The notes under the pieces were generated by a model. The model was not told the origin of the DNA, did no database searches, and worked only from the letters and a program-made list of their open reading frames with translations. A stretch of 64,000 nucleotides of DNA, taken from assembly GCA_009840545.1 (NCBI GenBank), contig VXNM01000011.1, positions 124,001 through 188,000 on the forward strand. Direction: 5' to 3'. Positions 8,780 through 18,638 of the stretch are shown piece after piece. Within the stretch, counting starts at the first letter, position 1, and every line of letters begins with the position of its first letter. Made by a program: the position numbers and the translations under genes. Source of the DNA: Gammaproteobacteria bacterium (GTDB lineage Bacteria > Pseudomonadota > Gammaproteobacteria > Pseudomonadales > Azotimanducaceae).

Positions 8780-11700
8780 ATGAAGTTACGACTGCTCATT
8801 CTGCTCATCCTAACGATTGGTTTTCTTGCGACCGGATGCAATAGCCGCATTTCTCATGCCGAAATTGAACGCAACGACTTGGGTGTTGCACAGATGGGTC
8901 AATACAACTACAAGATCGCTCACGCCACTTTTCAAGAGCTGGTCAAAGATCGTCCGGATTGGATTGAAGCACGCGTTAACTATGCAATTGCGACGCTTAA
9001 TAGACAAGACGAAGGCGACGAACATCAAGCACTTGAGATACTAAGTTCCGTGCTCGACGAGCAACCGGAAAATGTTCGAGCACTATATACCTCCGGAGTG
9101 ATCACCTTTCATCTGGGCAAAACTGAGGAGGCTCTACGATTCTTCAGCAAGACGGTCGAGATCGATCCTAACGACGCGTACGCCGTGTATTTCCTGGGCC
9201 AAACGCATCTGCAGCTCCAGCAGTTTGAACAAGCTCAAAAATGGCTCTTGCAATCCATCGATCTGGATCCCTATCTAACAAGCGGATATTGGGCAGGCAG
9301 TCAAACCGCTCGGCGTTTGGGAGATACAGATTTGGCCGAAGAGCTAGTCTCTTCCTACAACCGACTTAAGGCCAATCCTGCATCCCGAACGGCATCTATT
9401 AACTACTTACAGATGGGGCCGAAAGCGGAAGCGGTAGCGCTAGGACAGGTGGAAGTATTGCCGGCAGCGAAACCTGCAGGCAGTGTGTTTGGAGAGGTCA
9501 CGTCCTTGTTGGAGTCAACGAAGAACCATCGGAGTATCGCATTCAATGTGCGAACAAACTCACCTATAACGGACGTCTTTCTTCCGTCAAGGAACGATAT
9601 CGACTGGTATTTCTTGGATAGAGATTCACTAGCTCTTGTGCTACATCAGTCGATCTCGATTGGTGGAGTCGAGAGCGTTGCGCTAGGAGACGTTGACAAC
9701 AATGGATCTACCGACTTGGTGGCTTGTGGAAAAGAGGGTGTTCATTGGATACGGCTAAGTGAGGTGGCATCCAACACCGACGATGGACTCACGTTGATTT
9801 CCTCGCGAAGCTGCTTTGCTTCGGCACTTGTCGATTCTGACCATGATGGTGATCTCGACGTGGTATTTGCACGCGAGCGAGGGGTGTCGCAGCTCACAAA
9901 TCTTCGCGACGAACAAATGCGTTTTGAAGAGCTCATTATTGTCGATGCAAGCAAACCTGAAACCGTTATTGCAATCGTCGCTTCTGACCTCGATTCGGAC
10001 CGAGATCTCGATATCTTGATTCGCTACGAAGGATCTTCCACAACGGTGCTTCAAAACGATAGAACGTGGAAATATGTTCCATTTCCAGGTGCAGATGGAC
10101 TTGAGGATGCTGGCATCGGTCCCTTTGTTGCTGCCGACATAGATAGCGATGGTTTTCCTGATATCGTTGGGGTGGCCAATGACAACCGTCTTGTCGCGTT
10201 CTCCTTTGACGGCTCTGTTCTAACCCAAAAAAATCATCAATATCTAAAAGAGGGCAATTCGGAAGACATCGTGGGCCTTGCCGCCGTAGATGTTGTTGGA
10301 GACGGGAACTTGGACCTGTTAGTTCATACTTCACATAAAGTGTTTGTATTGTTCGGCAATGGCCAATCCGAAAGTCTAGACGGATTACAAGATTCCGCAT
10401 TGAAATCGGCAGTCCCGACTTATGTAAACGCTAGCGAAGGACCGGGAATGCTCTTGCTGAACGAATCCGGTATTAGCTTTGTTGCGCCGGGAATAGGGAG
10501 GTTCGAGTTCTTGGCGGCTAATCCTGTTGGAGAACGAGACGCAAGCCAGATGCGTTCCAATGCTTCCGGTATTGGTACACGAGCCAAGCTAAGAGTGGCA
10601 GGTGAGTGGTCCATTCAAGATCGTATCAACAATCACTCGGGTCCCAATCAGAGCCTTATGCCCTTGATGTTTGGACTAAGAGGGCACGAATCCGCAAATC
10701 ACCTTGTATTGGAGTGGCCGGATGGAGTATTGCAAACAGAGATAGGGCTCAACGCCAAAAAGCTTCACCTTGTTCAGGAAACCGAACGACAATTGGCGAG
10801 TTGTCCGGTTGTATTTGCTTGGGACGGGAAGAAGTATGAGTTTGTCAGTGATGTCTTGGGAGTTGCAGCTCTCGGATTTCTGGTTGAGCCAGGAAAGTAC
10901 GCAAGTCCCCGATCAAAGGAACGTTTTCGAGTCGATGAAGAAATGTTGCAACCCAAGGACGGCAACTATGTCGTAAAGATTGGCGAACCCATGGAGGAAA
11001 CGCTGTTTCTCGACGCTGCCTATATTGAAGTTATTGATGTACCAGAGGGATGGGGAGTTGTTCTGGACGAGCGACTTGCTACTTCGCCGCCAGACGCAAC
11101 TGGAAGAATCATTACTTTTCAAGAGGAGACCTTGCCGGACAGGGCTACCAACGGATCTGGTGCAGACATCTCTGCGGAGATCAGGCTTCAAGACCACGAC
11201 GCGCCGGACCCAGGTCCCGTTGACTCTCGATTTATTGGACGTCTCGAGAGTGATTTTGAAATCACTCTTTGGTTCGAAGAGAGTCTCCCTGTAGCGAATC
11301 AAGTGTTGGTAGCAGATGGGTGGATGGAGTACCCGTACTCCCAAACATCCTTTAGTGCTTGGCAAGCCAAGGCTGAATATAGTCCCCCCACTCTTGAAGC
11401 CTTAACCGCTGATGGCAGCTGGACGTTGTTGCTAGAGAGTTTTGGTTACCCCGCTGGGATGCCCCGAGAAATGGCCGTTCCACTTCCTGAACTGCCCCGA
11501 AATACCATTGCGCTGCGACTGAGATCTAATCTTGAAATCTATTGGGATCGAATCAGGTTGGTTACTGAGGCAATTCCCCCGCCATCAATGCAAGTGGGAC
11601 GCCTAGAACCTGTAATAGCGGTTGTGAGACGATCAGGATTTGCAAAAAGAACAACAGGCGAACACCGCTTGCCGTATTACGACTACGACGACCGGAGTCC

Positions 11701-12028
11701 TTATTGGGATGCCAAGTACCAAGAGGGTTCTTACACGGCATATGGCAATGCCATCGAGTTAGTAGCCGAGCCTGACGGTGCAGTGGCCATCGTAGGAAGC
11801 GGAGAAGAAGTTCATCTAGAGTTCGAAGCGATGAGTTCCACAGAGCATGGAATGAACCGTCACTTTGTGCTTGAGTTCAATGGTTGGGCTCGAGATTTGG
11901 ATTTGTACACCCGACATGCTGAGACTGTTCAACCCCTTTCGTGGCTACGTGATCTGCCTCCCGAGAAACGTAAACAAGCGGAACGCTTGCACGAGAGTCA
12001 CAATGTTCGATTCGAACGGGGCTACTAA
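8780..12028 (+). CDS. giant lipoprotein with TPR, beta-propeller and ASPIC/UnbV domains
   Basis: This 1082-residue exported protein has a lipoprotein signal (MKLRLLILLILTIGFLATGC, cysteine at residue 20). Residues 30-210 hold tetratricopeptide repeats (ARVNYAIATLNRQ, ALRFFSKTVEIDPNDAYAVYFLG). From about 265 to 560 there are FG-GAP/VCBS-type propeller blades with calcium-like loops such as DSDHDGDLD and DSDRDLD. An ASPIC/UnbV-like segment follows (SGIGTRAKLRVAG, VLEWPDGV, about 580-660). The last 400 residues form a domain beginning CPVVFAWDGKKYEFVSDVLG that I associate with other TPR-propeller proteins but cannot name. A TTG lies 6 bp upstream in frame; ATG at 8780 is preferred. The gene stands alone after the tRNA. 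A cell-surface or periplasmic binding role is inferred only. Confidence 0.82.
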   Translation: MKLRLLILLILTIGFLATGCNSRISHAEIERNDLGVAQMGQYNYKIAHATFQELVKDRPDWIEARVNYAIATLNRQDEGDEHQALEILSSVLDEQPENVRALYTSGVITFHLGKTEEALRFFSKTVEIDPNDAYAVYFLGQTHLQLQQFEQAQKWLLQSIDLDPYLTSGYWAGSQTARRLGDTDLAEELVSSYNRLKANPASRTASINYLQMGPKAEAVALGQVEVLPAAKPAGSVFGEVTSLLESTKNHRSIAFNVRTNSPITDVFLPSRNDIDWYFLDRDSLALVLHQSISIGGVESVALGDVDNNGSTDLVACGKEGVHWIRLSEVASNTDDGLTLISSRSCFASALVDSDHDGDLDVVFARERGVSQLTNLRDEQMRFEELIIVDASKPETVIAIVASDLDSDRDLDILIRYEGSSTTVLQNDRTWKYVPFPGADGLEDAGIGPFVAADIDSDGFPDIVGVANDNRLVAFSFDGSVLTQKNHQYLKEGNSEDIVGLAAVDVVGDGNLDLLVHTSHKVFVLFGNGQSESLDGLQDSALKSAVPTYVNASEGPGMLLLNESGISFVAPGIGRFEFLAANPVGERDASQMRSNASGIGTRAKLRVAGEWSIQDRINNHSGPNQSLMPLMFGLRGHESANHLVLEWPDGVLQTEIGLNAKKLHLVQETERQLASCPVVFAWDGKKYEFVSDVLGVAALGFLVEPGKYASPRSKERFRVDEEMLQPKDGNYVVKIGEPMEETLFLDAAYIEVIDVPEGWGVVLDERLATSPPDATGRIITFQEETLPDRATNGSGADISAEIRLQDHDAPDPGPVDSRFIGRLESDFEITLWFEESLPVANQVLVADGWMEYPYSQTSFSAWQAKAEYSPPTLEALTADGSWTLLLESFGYPAGMPREMAVPLPELPRNTIALRLRSNLEIYWDRIRLVTEAIPPPSMQVGRLEPVIAVVRRSGFAKRTTGEHRLPYYDYDDRSPYWDAKYQEGSYTAYGNAIELVAEPDGAVAIVGSGEEVHLEFEAMSSTEHGMNRHFVLEFNGWARDLDLYTRHAETVQPLSWLRDLPPEKRKQAERLHESHNVRFERGY

Positions 12029-12231
12029 CGTTATTGGAAGTAGGATTCGCGGTCAGAGTCTTCCGGAACAAGAAAACTATTGAATTCTTCGGGGGACAAT
12101 GCATCATCTCTGTTGGATTCTCGCCTCCAAAAGCACGTCTTAGCAATACGCTTTTTCTTGTTTCCATTCTTGCAGCCTTCCTACCAGTCAAGGACATACC
12201 ATCCTGACTCCATCGAAGCTTCGATTCTCAG

Positions 12232-12435
12232 CTACAACTCGGCTTTCTTTAAGAAGGGTTCTACATGCTCGTATCGCGAGACTTTCGCGTCGTTATCGCT
12301 GTCTACGAGATTAAATTCTTCCTCTGTCGGAACCATATGTATTCCCGTGTAAACCGTGTGAGACACTTCGTGTACATACGATAGGAGATCCACGAGAGCA
12401 AACAGTCTTCCAAGTACTGATAAGGCTGAGTTCAA
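12232..12435 (-). pseudogene. EF-hand remnant
   Basis: The last 34 codons of this 67-codon frame read like the first EF-hand of the neighbouring EF-hand protein: TEEEFNLVDSDNDAKVSRYE, with calcium-loop positions D, D, D, K, S and E in the right places (alanine instead of glycine at position 6). The 33 codons before it look non-coding and no signal peptide is present. It is best read as the surviving end of a lost paralogue on the same strand as the intact gene. The rest of 12029-12528 shows no other gene. Confidence 0.4.
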
Positions 12436-12528
12436 ACGGGTTAGGGGATATTCGGTACCCTACACGACAATTTAATACGGAATGCGATCTCAGATTAACA
12501 ACTACTCCAAGCGCCTGTTCCAACTTGC

Positions 12529-13644
12529 CTACTCACCTCTGGTCTGTCGTTGGGCATCTTCCATTTCAGATCGAGTCACTTGTCCGTCGTCATCTGAATC
12601 CAATCGTTCAAATCTATTGGAGAGCCCTTCCTGCAACTTGTCAATGGCTTCTTGGCGTTCACCTTCTGATTCAATTTGATTCATCGATGCGACTCTACGG
12701 CTCAGTCGTCTCTTCATGGCCGAAATGTACTCGTCTTGGCTAATCGATTTGTTGTCGTCTAAGTCCATTCTGTCGAATTCTGATTGCGAAGCCTCCCGAG
12801 TTGGGGCTTCTCTGGACCGTCGTGCGGAATTTAGGTATTCCTCTATGGTCAGCACCGAGTTTCGATCAGTATCCATATAGTCAAATCTCTGTGCGATCCC
12901 TTCTTCGAGTCTTGCTGCGGATTTCAGTGAGCTTGAAGCGGCACGGTCATTGCCACTTGCGGCAGTTCGAGCGGAGAGTCTTCGTTTCATCGCACTGTTA
13001 AACTCATCGAAGCTCATTGCTCCGTTCTGATCCCGGTCGAGTCTCGAGAATACGCCTTCCTGCTGGTCGTGGTTCGAAGCATCTTTCGCTGTATGAGCGC
13101 TCACGTATTCCGTTTGCGACACGGAACCATCCTCATCGGAATCCATTCGATCAAACCGCTGTCTGAGTCCTTCTTCCAACCGACGTTCTTCATTTCTTGA
13201 GGACGAGAGTCTTCGTTTCATTGCGTTTCCGAACTCCTCAAAACTCATGGATCCATCTTGATCTTGATCGAGTCTCAAAAATACCCCTTCTTGCCGGGCT
13301 TGGTCAGAGCCATCTTCCGATGCCATTACACTTACAAACTCCACCTGGGATAATTGTCCGTCTTCGTCCGAATCCATTCGTCCAAATCGTTGCCTAAGTC
13401 CCGATTCCAGCTCCACAAGGCGTCTTGCTGATTCTTCACTCTCGTTCATTGCAGCTTCCAGTTCCTGTAGTCTGATGAACGTACCCACGAATTCATCTCG
13501 AGAAACTAGGTTGTCGTCATTTTGGTCCAATCTATCGAACGACTCTTCCGAGACTTTCCGAATGTCGTTTTCAGCAAAGGCACTAACTGCAGACAAGCAA
13601 GCAGTCAGCGCAATGAGAGTCGCGAGTTTTTCTAACATTTGCAC
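12529..13644 (-). CDS. secreted protein with eight EF-hands
   Basis: This 371-residue protein has a signal peptide (about residues 1-25, ending SAVSAFA). I count eight 12-residue EF-hand calcium loops: DQNDDNLVSRDE, DSDEDGQLSQVE, DQDQDGSMSFEE, DSDEDGSVSQTE, DRDQNGAMSFDE, DTDRNSVLTIEE, DLDDNKSISQDE and DSDDDGQVTRSE. Loops 2-7 fall into three tandem units of about 90 residues, each unit a regular loop followed by one ending in an AMKRRLS-type helix (NAMKRRLS, SAMKRRLS, SAMKRRLS). It is predicted to bind several calcium ions in the periplasm or outside the cell; loops 6 and 7 lack the central glycine and may bind weakly. Function beyond calcium binding is unknown. Confidence 0.85.
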   Translation of the reverse strand: MQMLEKLATLIALTACLSAVSAFAENDIRKVSEESFDRLDQNDDNLVSRDEFVGTFIRLQELEAAMNESEESARRLVELESGLRQRFGRMDSDEDGQLSQVEFVSVMASEDGSDQARQEGVFLRLDQDQDGSMSFEEFGNAMKRRLSSSRNEERRLEEGLRQRFDRMDSDEDGSVSQTEYVSAHTAKDASNHDQQEGVFSRLDRDQNGAMSFDEFNSAMKRRLSARTAASGNDRAASSSLKSAARLEEGIAQRFDYMDTDRNSVLTIEEYLNSARRSREAPTREASQSEFDRMDLDDNKSISQDEYISAMKRRLSRRVASMNQIESEGERQEAIDKLQEGLSNRFERLDSDDDGQVTRSEMEDAQRQTRGE

Positions 13645-13886
13645 GGTTGTGCTCCCAAGAGTGAGTGATACGATGTCTCTTATACGCCCAGCTTGATGAA
13701 AGCTGTCGTAGGAACTGACAATTCTATGTTACAAGGAGTTGTGCTTGCGATTACTTACTCTCGAGTACCACAATGGTCGCGTTTGTTGCGCTCAAACAGA
13801 AGGGAGAGAATTGATCAGGATTAACTCGCTACGAAAACATATTAAAGAGACAGCTGGCATAGCGCACAAAGTAGACCTGAATTGAA

Positions 13887-14843
13887 ATGAACAAAGACTC
13901 TCTTAATCAGCCACTTTCTGGTAATGAAATGCCGCGGTTTGGCGGCCCCGCAACTTTTATGCGTCTTCCAGTCGGAACGACTTTCGAGAATACAGATGTC
14001 GCGATTGTGGGCGTTCCATTTGACATCGCAACGTCGAATCGGCCTGGTGCTCGGCTTGCTCCTCGCGAAATACGAGATGAGTCAAGGTTGCTGCGGCCTT
14101 ACAACATGGCTACGCGTGCGATGCCGTTTGACTCAATTCAGATTGCTGATTTCGGAGACGTTCCGATAAACACATACAGCATCGACAAGAGTCTAAAAAT
14201 AATTAAAACCTTTTACAAACAAATATTTAACAATGATTGCTGTCCTGTTACGTTAGGTGGAGACCATTCAATTGTTCTCCCCATATTACGCGCCGCCAAG
14301 GAGCGATTTGGACCGGTTGCCTTGGTCCATGTGGACGCTCATGCCGATTGCAACGACGCCATGTTCGGAGAACAGTTCACACACGGCACGCCATTTCGAC
14401 GTGCAGTTGAAGAAGCTCTACTTGACTGCACGAAGGTCACCCAAATTGGATTGCGAGGTACTGGCTATAGCCCGCTTGACTTCGATTGGGCTCGTTCCCA
14501 AGGCTTTCATGTTGTGCAAGCGGAAGAGTGTTGGAATCAGTCCCTGAACCATCTAATGGACGAAGTTAGAGAACGAGTCGGCGACACACCGGTTTATGTC
14601 AGTTTAGACATCGATGGGCTCGATCCTTCCTGTGCCCCAGGTACTGGGACTCCCGAACCTGGAGGTCTCACGACAGCACAAGCGCTCGAGATAATTCGCG
14701 GTTGCACAGGCCTAAGCGTCATTGGGGGAGACATCGTGGAAGTCTCGCCTCCATTCGACACAACTGGAAATACTTCGTTACTCGCCGCAAATCTGGCTTT
14801 TGAGATGATTTGTGTGCATCCGAGAGTGGAACATAGTCCATGA
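13887..14843 (+). CDS. gbuA: guanidinobutyrase / agmatinase-family ureohydrolase
   Basis: This is a manganese-dependent ureohydrolase that splits a guanidino compound into urea and an amine. The metal ligands are intact: GGDHS near residue 126, DAHAD near 152, and DIDGLDPS near 243 followed by the substrate loop APGTGTPEPGG. The N-terminus (LNQPLSGNEMPRFGG) and the internal VVQAEECW are, from memory, closest to guanidinobutyrases of Pseudomonas, which act on 4-guanidinobutyrate in arginine degradation, so that is the first guess; agmatinase or guanidinopropionase cannot be excluded. The length of 318 residues is normal. It is a single gene, with no transporter or regulator beside it and a convergent ABC operon 28 bp downstream. 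Confidence 0.82.
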   Translation: MNKDSLNQPLSGNEMPRFGGPATFMRLPVGTTFENTDVAIVGVPFDIATSNRPGARLAPREIRDESRLLRPYNMATRAMPFDSIQIADFGDVPINTYSIDKSLKIIKTFYKQIFNNDCCPVTLGGDHSIVLPILRAAKERFGPVALVHVDAHADCNDAMFGEQFTHGTPFRRAVEEALLDCTKVTQIGLRGTGYSPLDFDWARSQGFHVVQAEECWNQSLNHLMDEVRERVGDTPVYVSLDIDGLDPSCAPGTGTPEPGGLTTAQALEIIRGCTGLSVIGGDIVEVSPPFDTTGNTSLLAANLAFEMICVHPRVEHSP

Positions 14844-14871
14844 GACTAAGCACAAGGGCTCGACACAACGA

Positions 14872-16275
14872 CTAGAGATGCGAGACTTCCAGTTTCCTCG
14901 CTGTCGCATTAGCATGGAAGAGAAGTAGCGCAGACAAGACAAGAAGTACTGCAATCGCACTGAGGACGGTGGAAGTGGCTACTGATTCTCTGTAGTTGAA
15001 TGTTCCGATCTCTTCTGCCTCATCCAATGTGAGGCGTCGGCCTTGGAGTGTTGCAACACCAACGAGTTCAAAGTAATGGCGAAAGAACGAACGAACTTGG
15101 TGCTCAAAGTTGGAAGCACGCAAGTATCCAGCTCCTGAAGACTCTTGTAAAGCACGAAATGCAGCAGTGGCTGGGCTGAAGGCTTGAACTATGTCCAGCC
15201 TTAGGTGGTTGGTTTTGACTTTCTGTGCGTGGGCGTCAAGCAAACCTCCAACTCTATCGTTGATGCTCGCATTGGCCACATATGCCGAGCGATAGTATGT
15301 GGGGGCTTCGATTTTCAAATGCGAAATCTCTGTACTGTGTTGTGCCATGAGTGCTTCGGCTCTTTGGTCGACCGAACCTAGCGCGTCTGCTTCGGCAGAA
15401 CGTGCCAAAGCTAGGAGGTGTACTTTCGAAGCAGACTCTGTGAATCTGTCCATGCCAAATTGGAGACCCGATGGAAGTATCACCACAATAAGAATCCACA
15501 CGGATACCGAGGCCAGTGCAGCATTGATCGAATTTGCGCATTTCGTTGCGACTAAAGAGCAGATTGCCACCCAGAAGCACCAGTACGCAAAGATAACAGT
15601 GCACCAAAGAATGAATCGAACCAATGTCGAAAGGTCAGTGGGACCAGATAGGACTGTTCCCACAACACTGGCAAAAACGAGAATGACAAGCAAGGGAGTT
15701 GAGCACTGAAGCGTACGAGAAAACAAGATCCCTGCAGGTCGAGCACCTTGAATCACCAACACACTTAATCTACCTTGCTCCCGTTCAGAAGCGAGATGGT
15801 TGTAATTTAGTAGGCAGAGCGCAAGTGGCATCACAACGAGTACCACGAGCAAGAGATCGAGTCCTCCATGTAAAAGTGATACCGGGCTTTCAAGTTCGTA
15901 ACGTCGAAAAATCAAAGCTTCATTACTGAACCCATTGACAACTCCTGCAGATGGGTGCAGGTCCTCCCGCCGATGTGAGAATTGACCCAAGGGACCTGGA
16001 GGTTTGAGAACGAGAACCGGTAAGTTCATTGGGTGGGCCAGTGCTGGAGACACTGAGGTTCCTGTTGCAGATAGTTCGAGCGATTCGAACCAGGCAGCTC
16101 GTGACTCGGCGACCTCTTGGGAAGGTTGCGCTTGTTCCTCTAGAACGCCGGTTTTCCACTGCACACCACCTATCACAGCAAAACAAACTAGCAAGGCAAA
16201 CGCCCCGAACACTAAGAGTTGACCTACGCTAAAGCTCGCTACATAGACAACCATGCGTCGCAAAACTGACTTCAC
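14872..16275 (-). CDS. ABC-2 permease (DUF3526-like), second subunit
   Basis: This is an integral membrane permease of an ABC-2 exporter, 467 residues from a GTG at 16275. That GTG overlaps the TGA of the upstream permease as GTGA, so translation is coupled. A longer in-frame start at 16341 would overlap the upstream gene by 70 bp and is unlikely. A first helix lies near residue 15, then a 130-residue extracytoplasmic loop, then a helix cluster (GGLDLLLVVLVVMPLALCLL). LASEREQGRLSVLVIQG is the permease motif seen in the family, and a final helix ends near SHL. It is the last gene of the operon ATPase, permease 1, permease 2. Confidence 0.78.
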   Translation of the reverse strand: MKSVLRRMVVYVASFSVGQLLVFGAFALLVCFAVIGGVQWKTGVLEEQAQPSQEVAESRAAWFESLELSATGTSVSPALAHPMNLPVLVLKPPGPLGQFSHRREDLHPSAGVVNGFSNEALIFRRYELESPVSLLHGGLDLLLVVLVVMPLALCLLNYNHLASEREQGRLSVLVIQGARPAGILFSRTLQCSTPLLVILVFASVVGTVLSGPTDLSTLVRFILWCTVIFAYWCFWVAICSLVATKCANSINAALASVSVWILIVVILPSGLQFGMDRFTESASKVHLLALARSAEADALGSVDQRAEALMAQHSTEISHLKIEAPTYYRSAYVANASINDRVGGLLDAHAQKVKTNHLRLDIVQAFSPATAAFRALQESSGAGYLRASNFEHQVRSFFRHYFELVGVATLQGRRLTLDEAEEIGTFNYRESVATSTVLSAIAVLLVLSALLLFHANATARKLEVSHL

Positions 16276-17690
16276 TTGACTTCGGCTCTGGATCGTAGTT
16301 GCAGTGCGACTGCTGCAAGAATAAAGCTCAGCAATGTCCATAGCACGAGCGACGTTAACTCTAGCCGGTAACGTTTTAGGACTTCGTTCAACGGGGGCGA
16401 CTCATACTCAAAATCATCAACGGTTTGCCATAGATCTCGATCGGCTACATAGCGAAACGACTCCTCTCCTGCGTTGTACATCATGTCTTCGTTCAGTTGC
16501 TCGATGATGTCTCTCCGATGCTGTTCCGCACTCTCGGCAAAGTGGATTTGCGCACTTGTGTCGGTTCGAGCGATTCCACGCGAAATTCTTTGCAGAGCGA
16601 AGATTGGAGAGAAGAGTGAAGCACTACGTAAGACAGACTCTTGCTGAACATGGGTGTTGTACAGTTCCCCATACAGCCTGTCGTAGACGCGGTTAGCAAA
16701 TCGCTCGTGAGCCTGCAGTACAAGGGCGTCTCGATTGAGTCCTAGTTCCTTTGCGTCCAAAGCACGATGTCGAGTCATGACCTCGGCCTCGTAAATGGCA
16801 ACTTCTTCGTATTGTGCTGCTCCTAACCAAAACGGAGCTTGTGCTTCTTGTTGTATTGCAGCGCCAAAATCCCGGTCCCGTGGAACAGGATGCAGTTCTT
16901 TTGCGGCTTGCGCGACAAGCAATGGCCCGAAGACTGTCGTGACCCAAAATAGGGCGGCGAGCCAAAATGCCGTGTGGGACGTGCGTACAACGCTTGAAAT
17001 CAGAGTGATTACGCCGCAGATGCAGACGTATGCGATGAAGTAACAGACAGCTAAAGCGAGCACGCTCAACCAATCAATTGTCACATCCTGGTAAAACACG
17101 ATGGGCATGCAACTCAGCGAGACGAAAAGCGCTGCTAGCAGAGCGGCAATAATCAATGCTGAAGAGAACTTTCCCAAGATCAATTGAACCGGGCGTGCGT
17201 TTTGTACCCACAAGAAACGCAGTGTTCCTCTTTCGCGTTCCGCAACAACTGTCCCAAACAACAGGATCACTAGAACCAGAGGAACGATCACAGAAAGTAG
17301 CCACGCTGGTGTAACGCTAGCAAGTGGGTAGGAATCTATCCGATTCTCCGCGCGACGGTTCGATGCTGGATTTTGAAAGTGTGCCTCCAGCCAAACGGAG
17401 GCGCCCGAATAATCGAGAATTCCTGGATCAAAAGCGCTCAATGCGGGAATTTCTCGTAATGCGTAGCGACCGAAGTGAGCTGCATCGTGTGGATTTGCCT
17501 CACCTTGATTAAGCCAAGTTTCGCGTTCGATACGTGATGCTTCGCTTCGAAGAGAGGCGTCTTGCGCCAGTCGCTGCCAGCCCTCCATTGCTGCAATTAC
17601 TGTGAGCAAGAAAGCTACCGCGAAAAGTATCCGGAACTTCCGATCTGCTAGAAGTTCATGCAGTTCTTTGCGGAGTATTGCCAAAATCAA
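16272..17690 (-). CDS. ABC-2 permease (DUF3526-like), first subunit
   Basis: This is the membrane subunit of the same exporter, 472 residues. A first helix lies at about residues 20-38, a large loop follows, then six clustered helices. VAERERGTLRFLWVQNARP corresponds to the LASEREQGRLSVLVIQGARP of the other permease, showing that the two are paralogues. It starts 23 bp after the ATPase gene and its stop overlaps the next gene. The substrate is unknown; related systems export peptides or lipids or act with TonB-dependent receptors, but no such partner is nearby. Confidence 0.78.
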   Translation of the reverse strand: MILAILRKELHELLADRKFRILFAVAFLLTVIAAMEGWQRLAQDASLRSEASRIERETWLNQGEANPHDAAHFGRYALREIPALSAFDPGILDYSGASVWLEAHFQNPASNRRAENRIDSYPLASVTPAWLLSVIVPLVLVILLFGTVVAERERGTLRFLWVQNARPVQLILGKFSSALIIAALLAALFVSLSCMPIVFYQDVTIDWLSVLALAVCYFIAYVCICGVITLISSVVRTSHTAFWLAALFWVTTVFGPLLVAQAAKELHPVPRDRDFGAAIQQEAQAPFWLGAAQYEEVAIYEAEVMTRHRALDAKELGLNRDALVLQAHERFANRVYDRLYGELYNTHVQQESVLRSASLFSPIFALQRISRGIARTDTSAQIHFAESAEQHRRDIIEQLNEDMMYNAGEESFRYVADRDLWQTVDDFEYESPPLNEVLKRYRLELTSLVLWTLLSFILAAVALQLRSRAEVK

Positions 17691-17713
17691 GACATTGCCT
17701 TCCTGAATTGAAC

Positions 17714-18427
17714 TTAGTCGCTTTGGCGCATGTGATCTAAGTACAGTTGCTCTAATTCTTTCGCATCTAACTCGTGTGACGAAACGAGATTCGATAGTCG
17801 GCCATTTCGAAGCAATCCGATGTGGCTAGCAAGCCCGCTCAAGTGAAAGAGATCGTGAGTTGCAAGCAAGATGGTCGTACCACGATTTCGAGTGGTTCGA
17901 ATCTGATCACTAAACTCGCTGGCGGATTCCGGGTCGAGCCCAGTCCATGGCTCGTCCATAAAGATTACCCGTGCGTTCTTTGCGAGAGCAATTGCCAATC
18001 CCACTTTTTGGCACATTCCCTTGGAGAGAGTCTTGGTCTTGTTGTGGTGAAATTTTTCATTAAGTCGAACGTCAAACAAGCACTGCCTGAGTTCGTCATT
18101 GCTGCAAGGATCTTCGTTGAAAGAATTGAAGAACTCCAGATTCTGTAGTGCTGTAAGTTCGGGATAGAGAGCTACTAATTCTGGAACATACGAAATGTCG
18201 TTACGGACGTCGCGGGGATCCTCGATGGGGTTCTTGCCGAGTACGAGAACTCGGCCTGTGTCTGGTTTGACGAGTCCAAGAAAGACGTTTATGAGTGTAG
18301 TCTTGCCAGCGCCGTTGGGACCCAGCAACCCGAGGACATCGCCATTGTCTACCTGCAGACTGACATTGTCGAGCGCATTGACGTTGTCAAAGCTCTTACT
18401 GACATCGCTAGCTTGGAGTGCAATCAT
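17714..18427 (-). CDS. ABC transporter ATP-binding protein
   Basis: This is the ATPase that powers the two following permeases. Walker A GLLGPNGAGKTTLI is near residue 36 and Walker B RVIFMDEPWTGLD near 155. The signature loop is LSKGM rather than the usual LSGGQ, as in several ABC-2 exporter ATPases. The start ATG at 18427 gives MIALQASDVSKSF, the normal beginning; an in-frame ATG 21 bp upstream is less likely. The length is 237 residues. It is the first gene of the three-gene operon and diverges from the S9 peptidase gene. Confidence 0.88.
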   Translation of the reverse strand: MIALQASDVSKSFDNVNALDNVSLQVDNGDVLGLLGPNGAGKTTLINVFLGLVKPDTGRVLVLGKNPIEDPRDVRNDISYVPELVALYPELTALQNLEFFNSFNEDPCSNDELRQCLFDVRLNEKFHHNKTKTLSKGMCQKVGLAIALAKNARVIFMDEPWTGLDPESASEFSDQIRTTRNRGTTILLATHDLFHLSGLASHIGLLRNGRLSNLVSSHELDAKELEQLYLDHMRQSD

Positions 18428-18494
18428 GCTCAAAATAACTGCGTACACACACTATTTGGGAGCTCAGCTGGCGCCTGAAAGATAGAAAGCGTGT

Positions 18495-18522
18495 TTGACA
18501 AATCCACTCCAAAGAATATAGA
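18495..18522 (+). promoter_or_regulatory. candidate sigma-70 promoter for the S9 peptidase
   Basis: A perfect TTGACA at 18495-18500 is followed after 16 bp by TATAGA at 18517-18522. It points toward the S9 peptidase gene whose ATG is about 115 bp downstream, and lies in the divergent gap with the ABC operon. Confidence 0.5.
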
Positions 18523-18638
18523 TTAAGGCAGGGTTTGATAATAACGGTTGAATACAGCCTGCAACGTTGAGTATGTTTGCGCGACGCTTGTCTCTGCAGC
18601 ATCTCCTTCGTTGGGGCACGATTGACCGAGGAGTTCTG

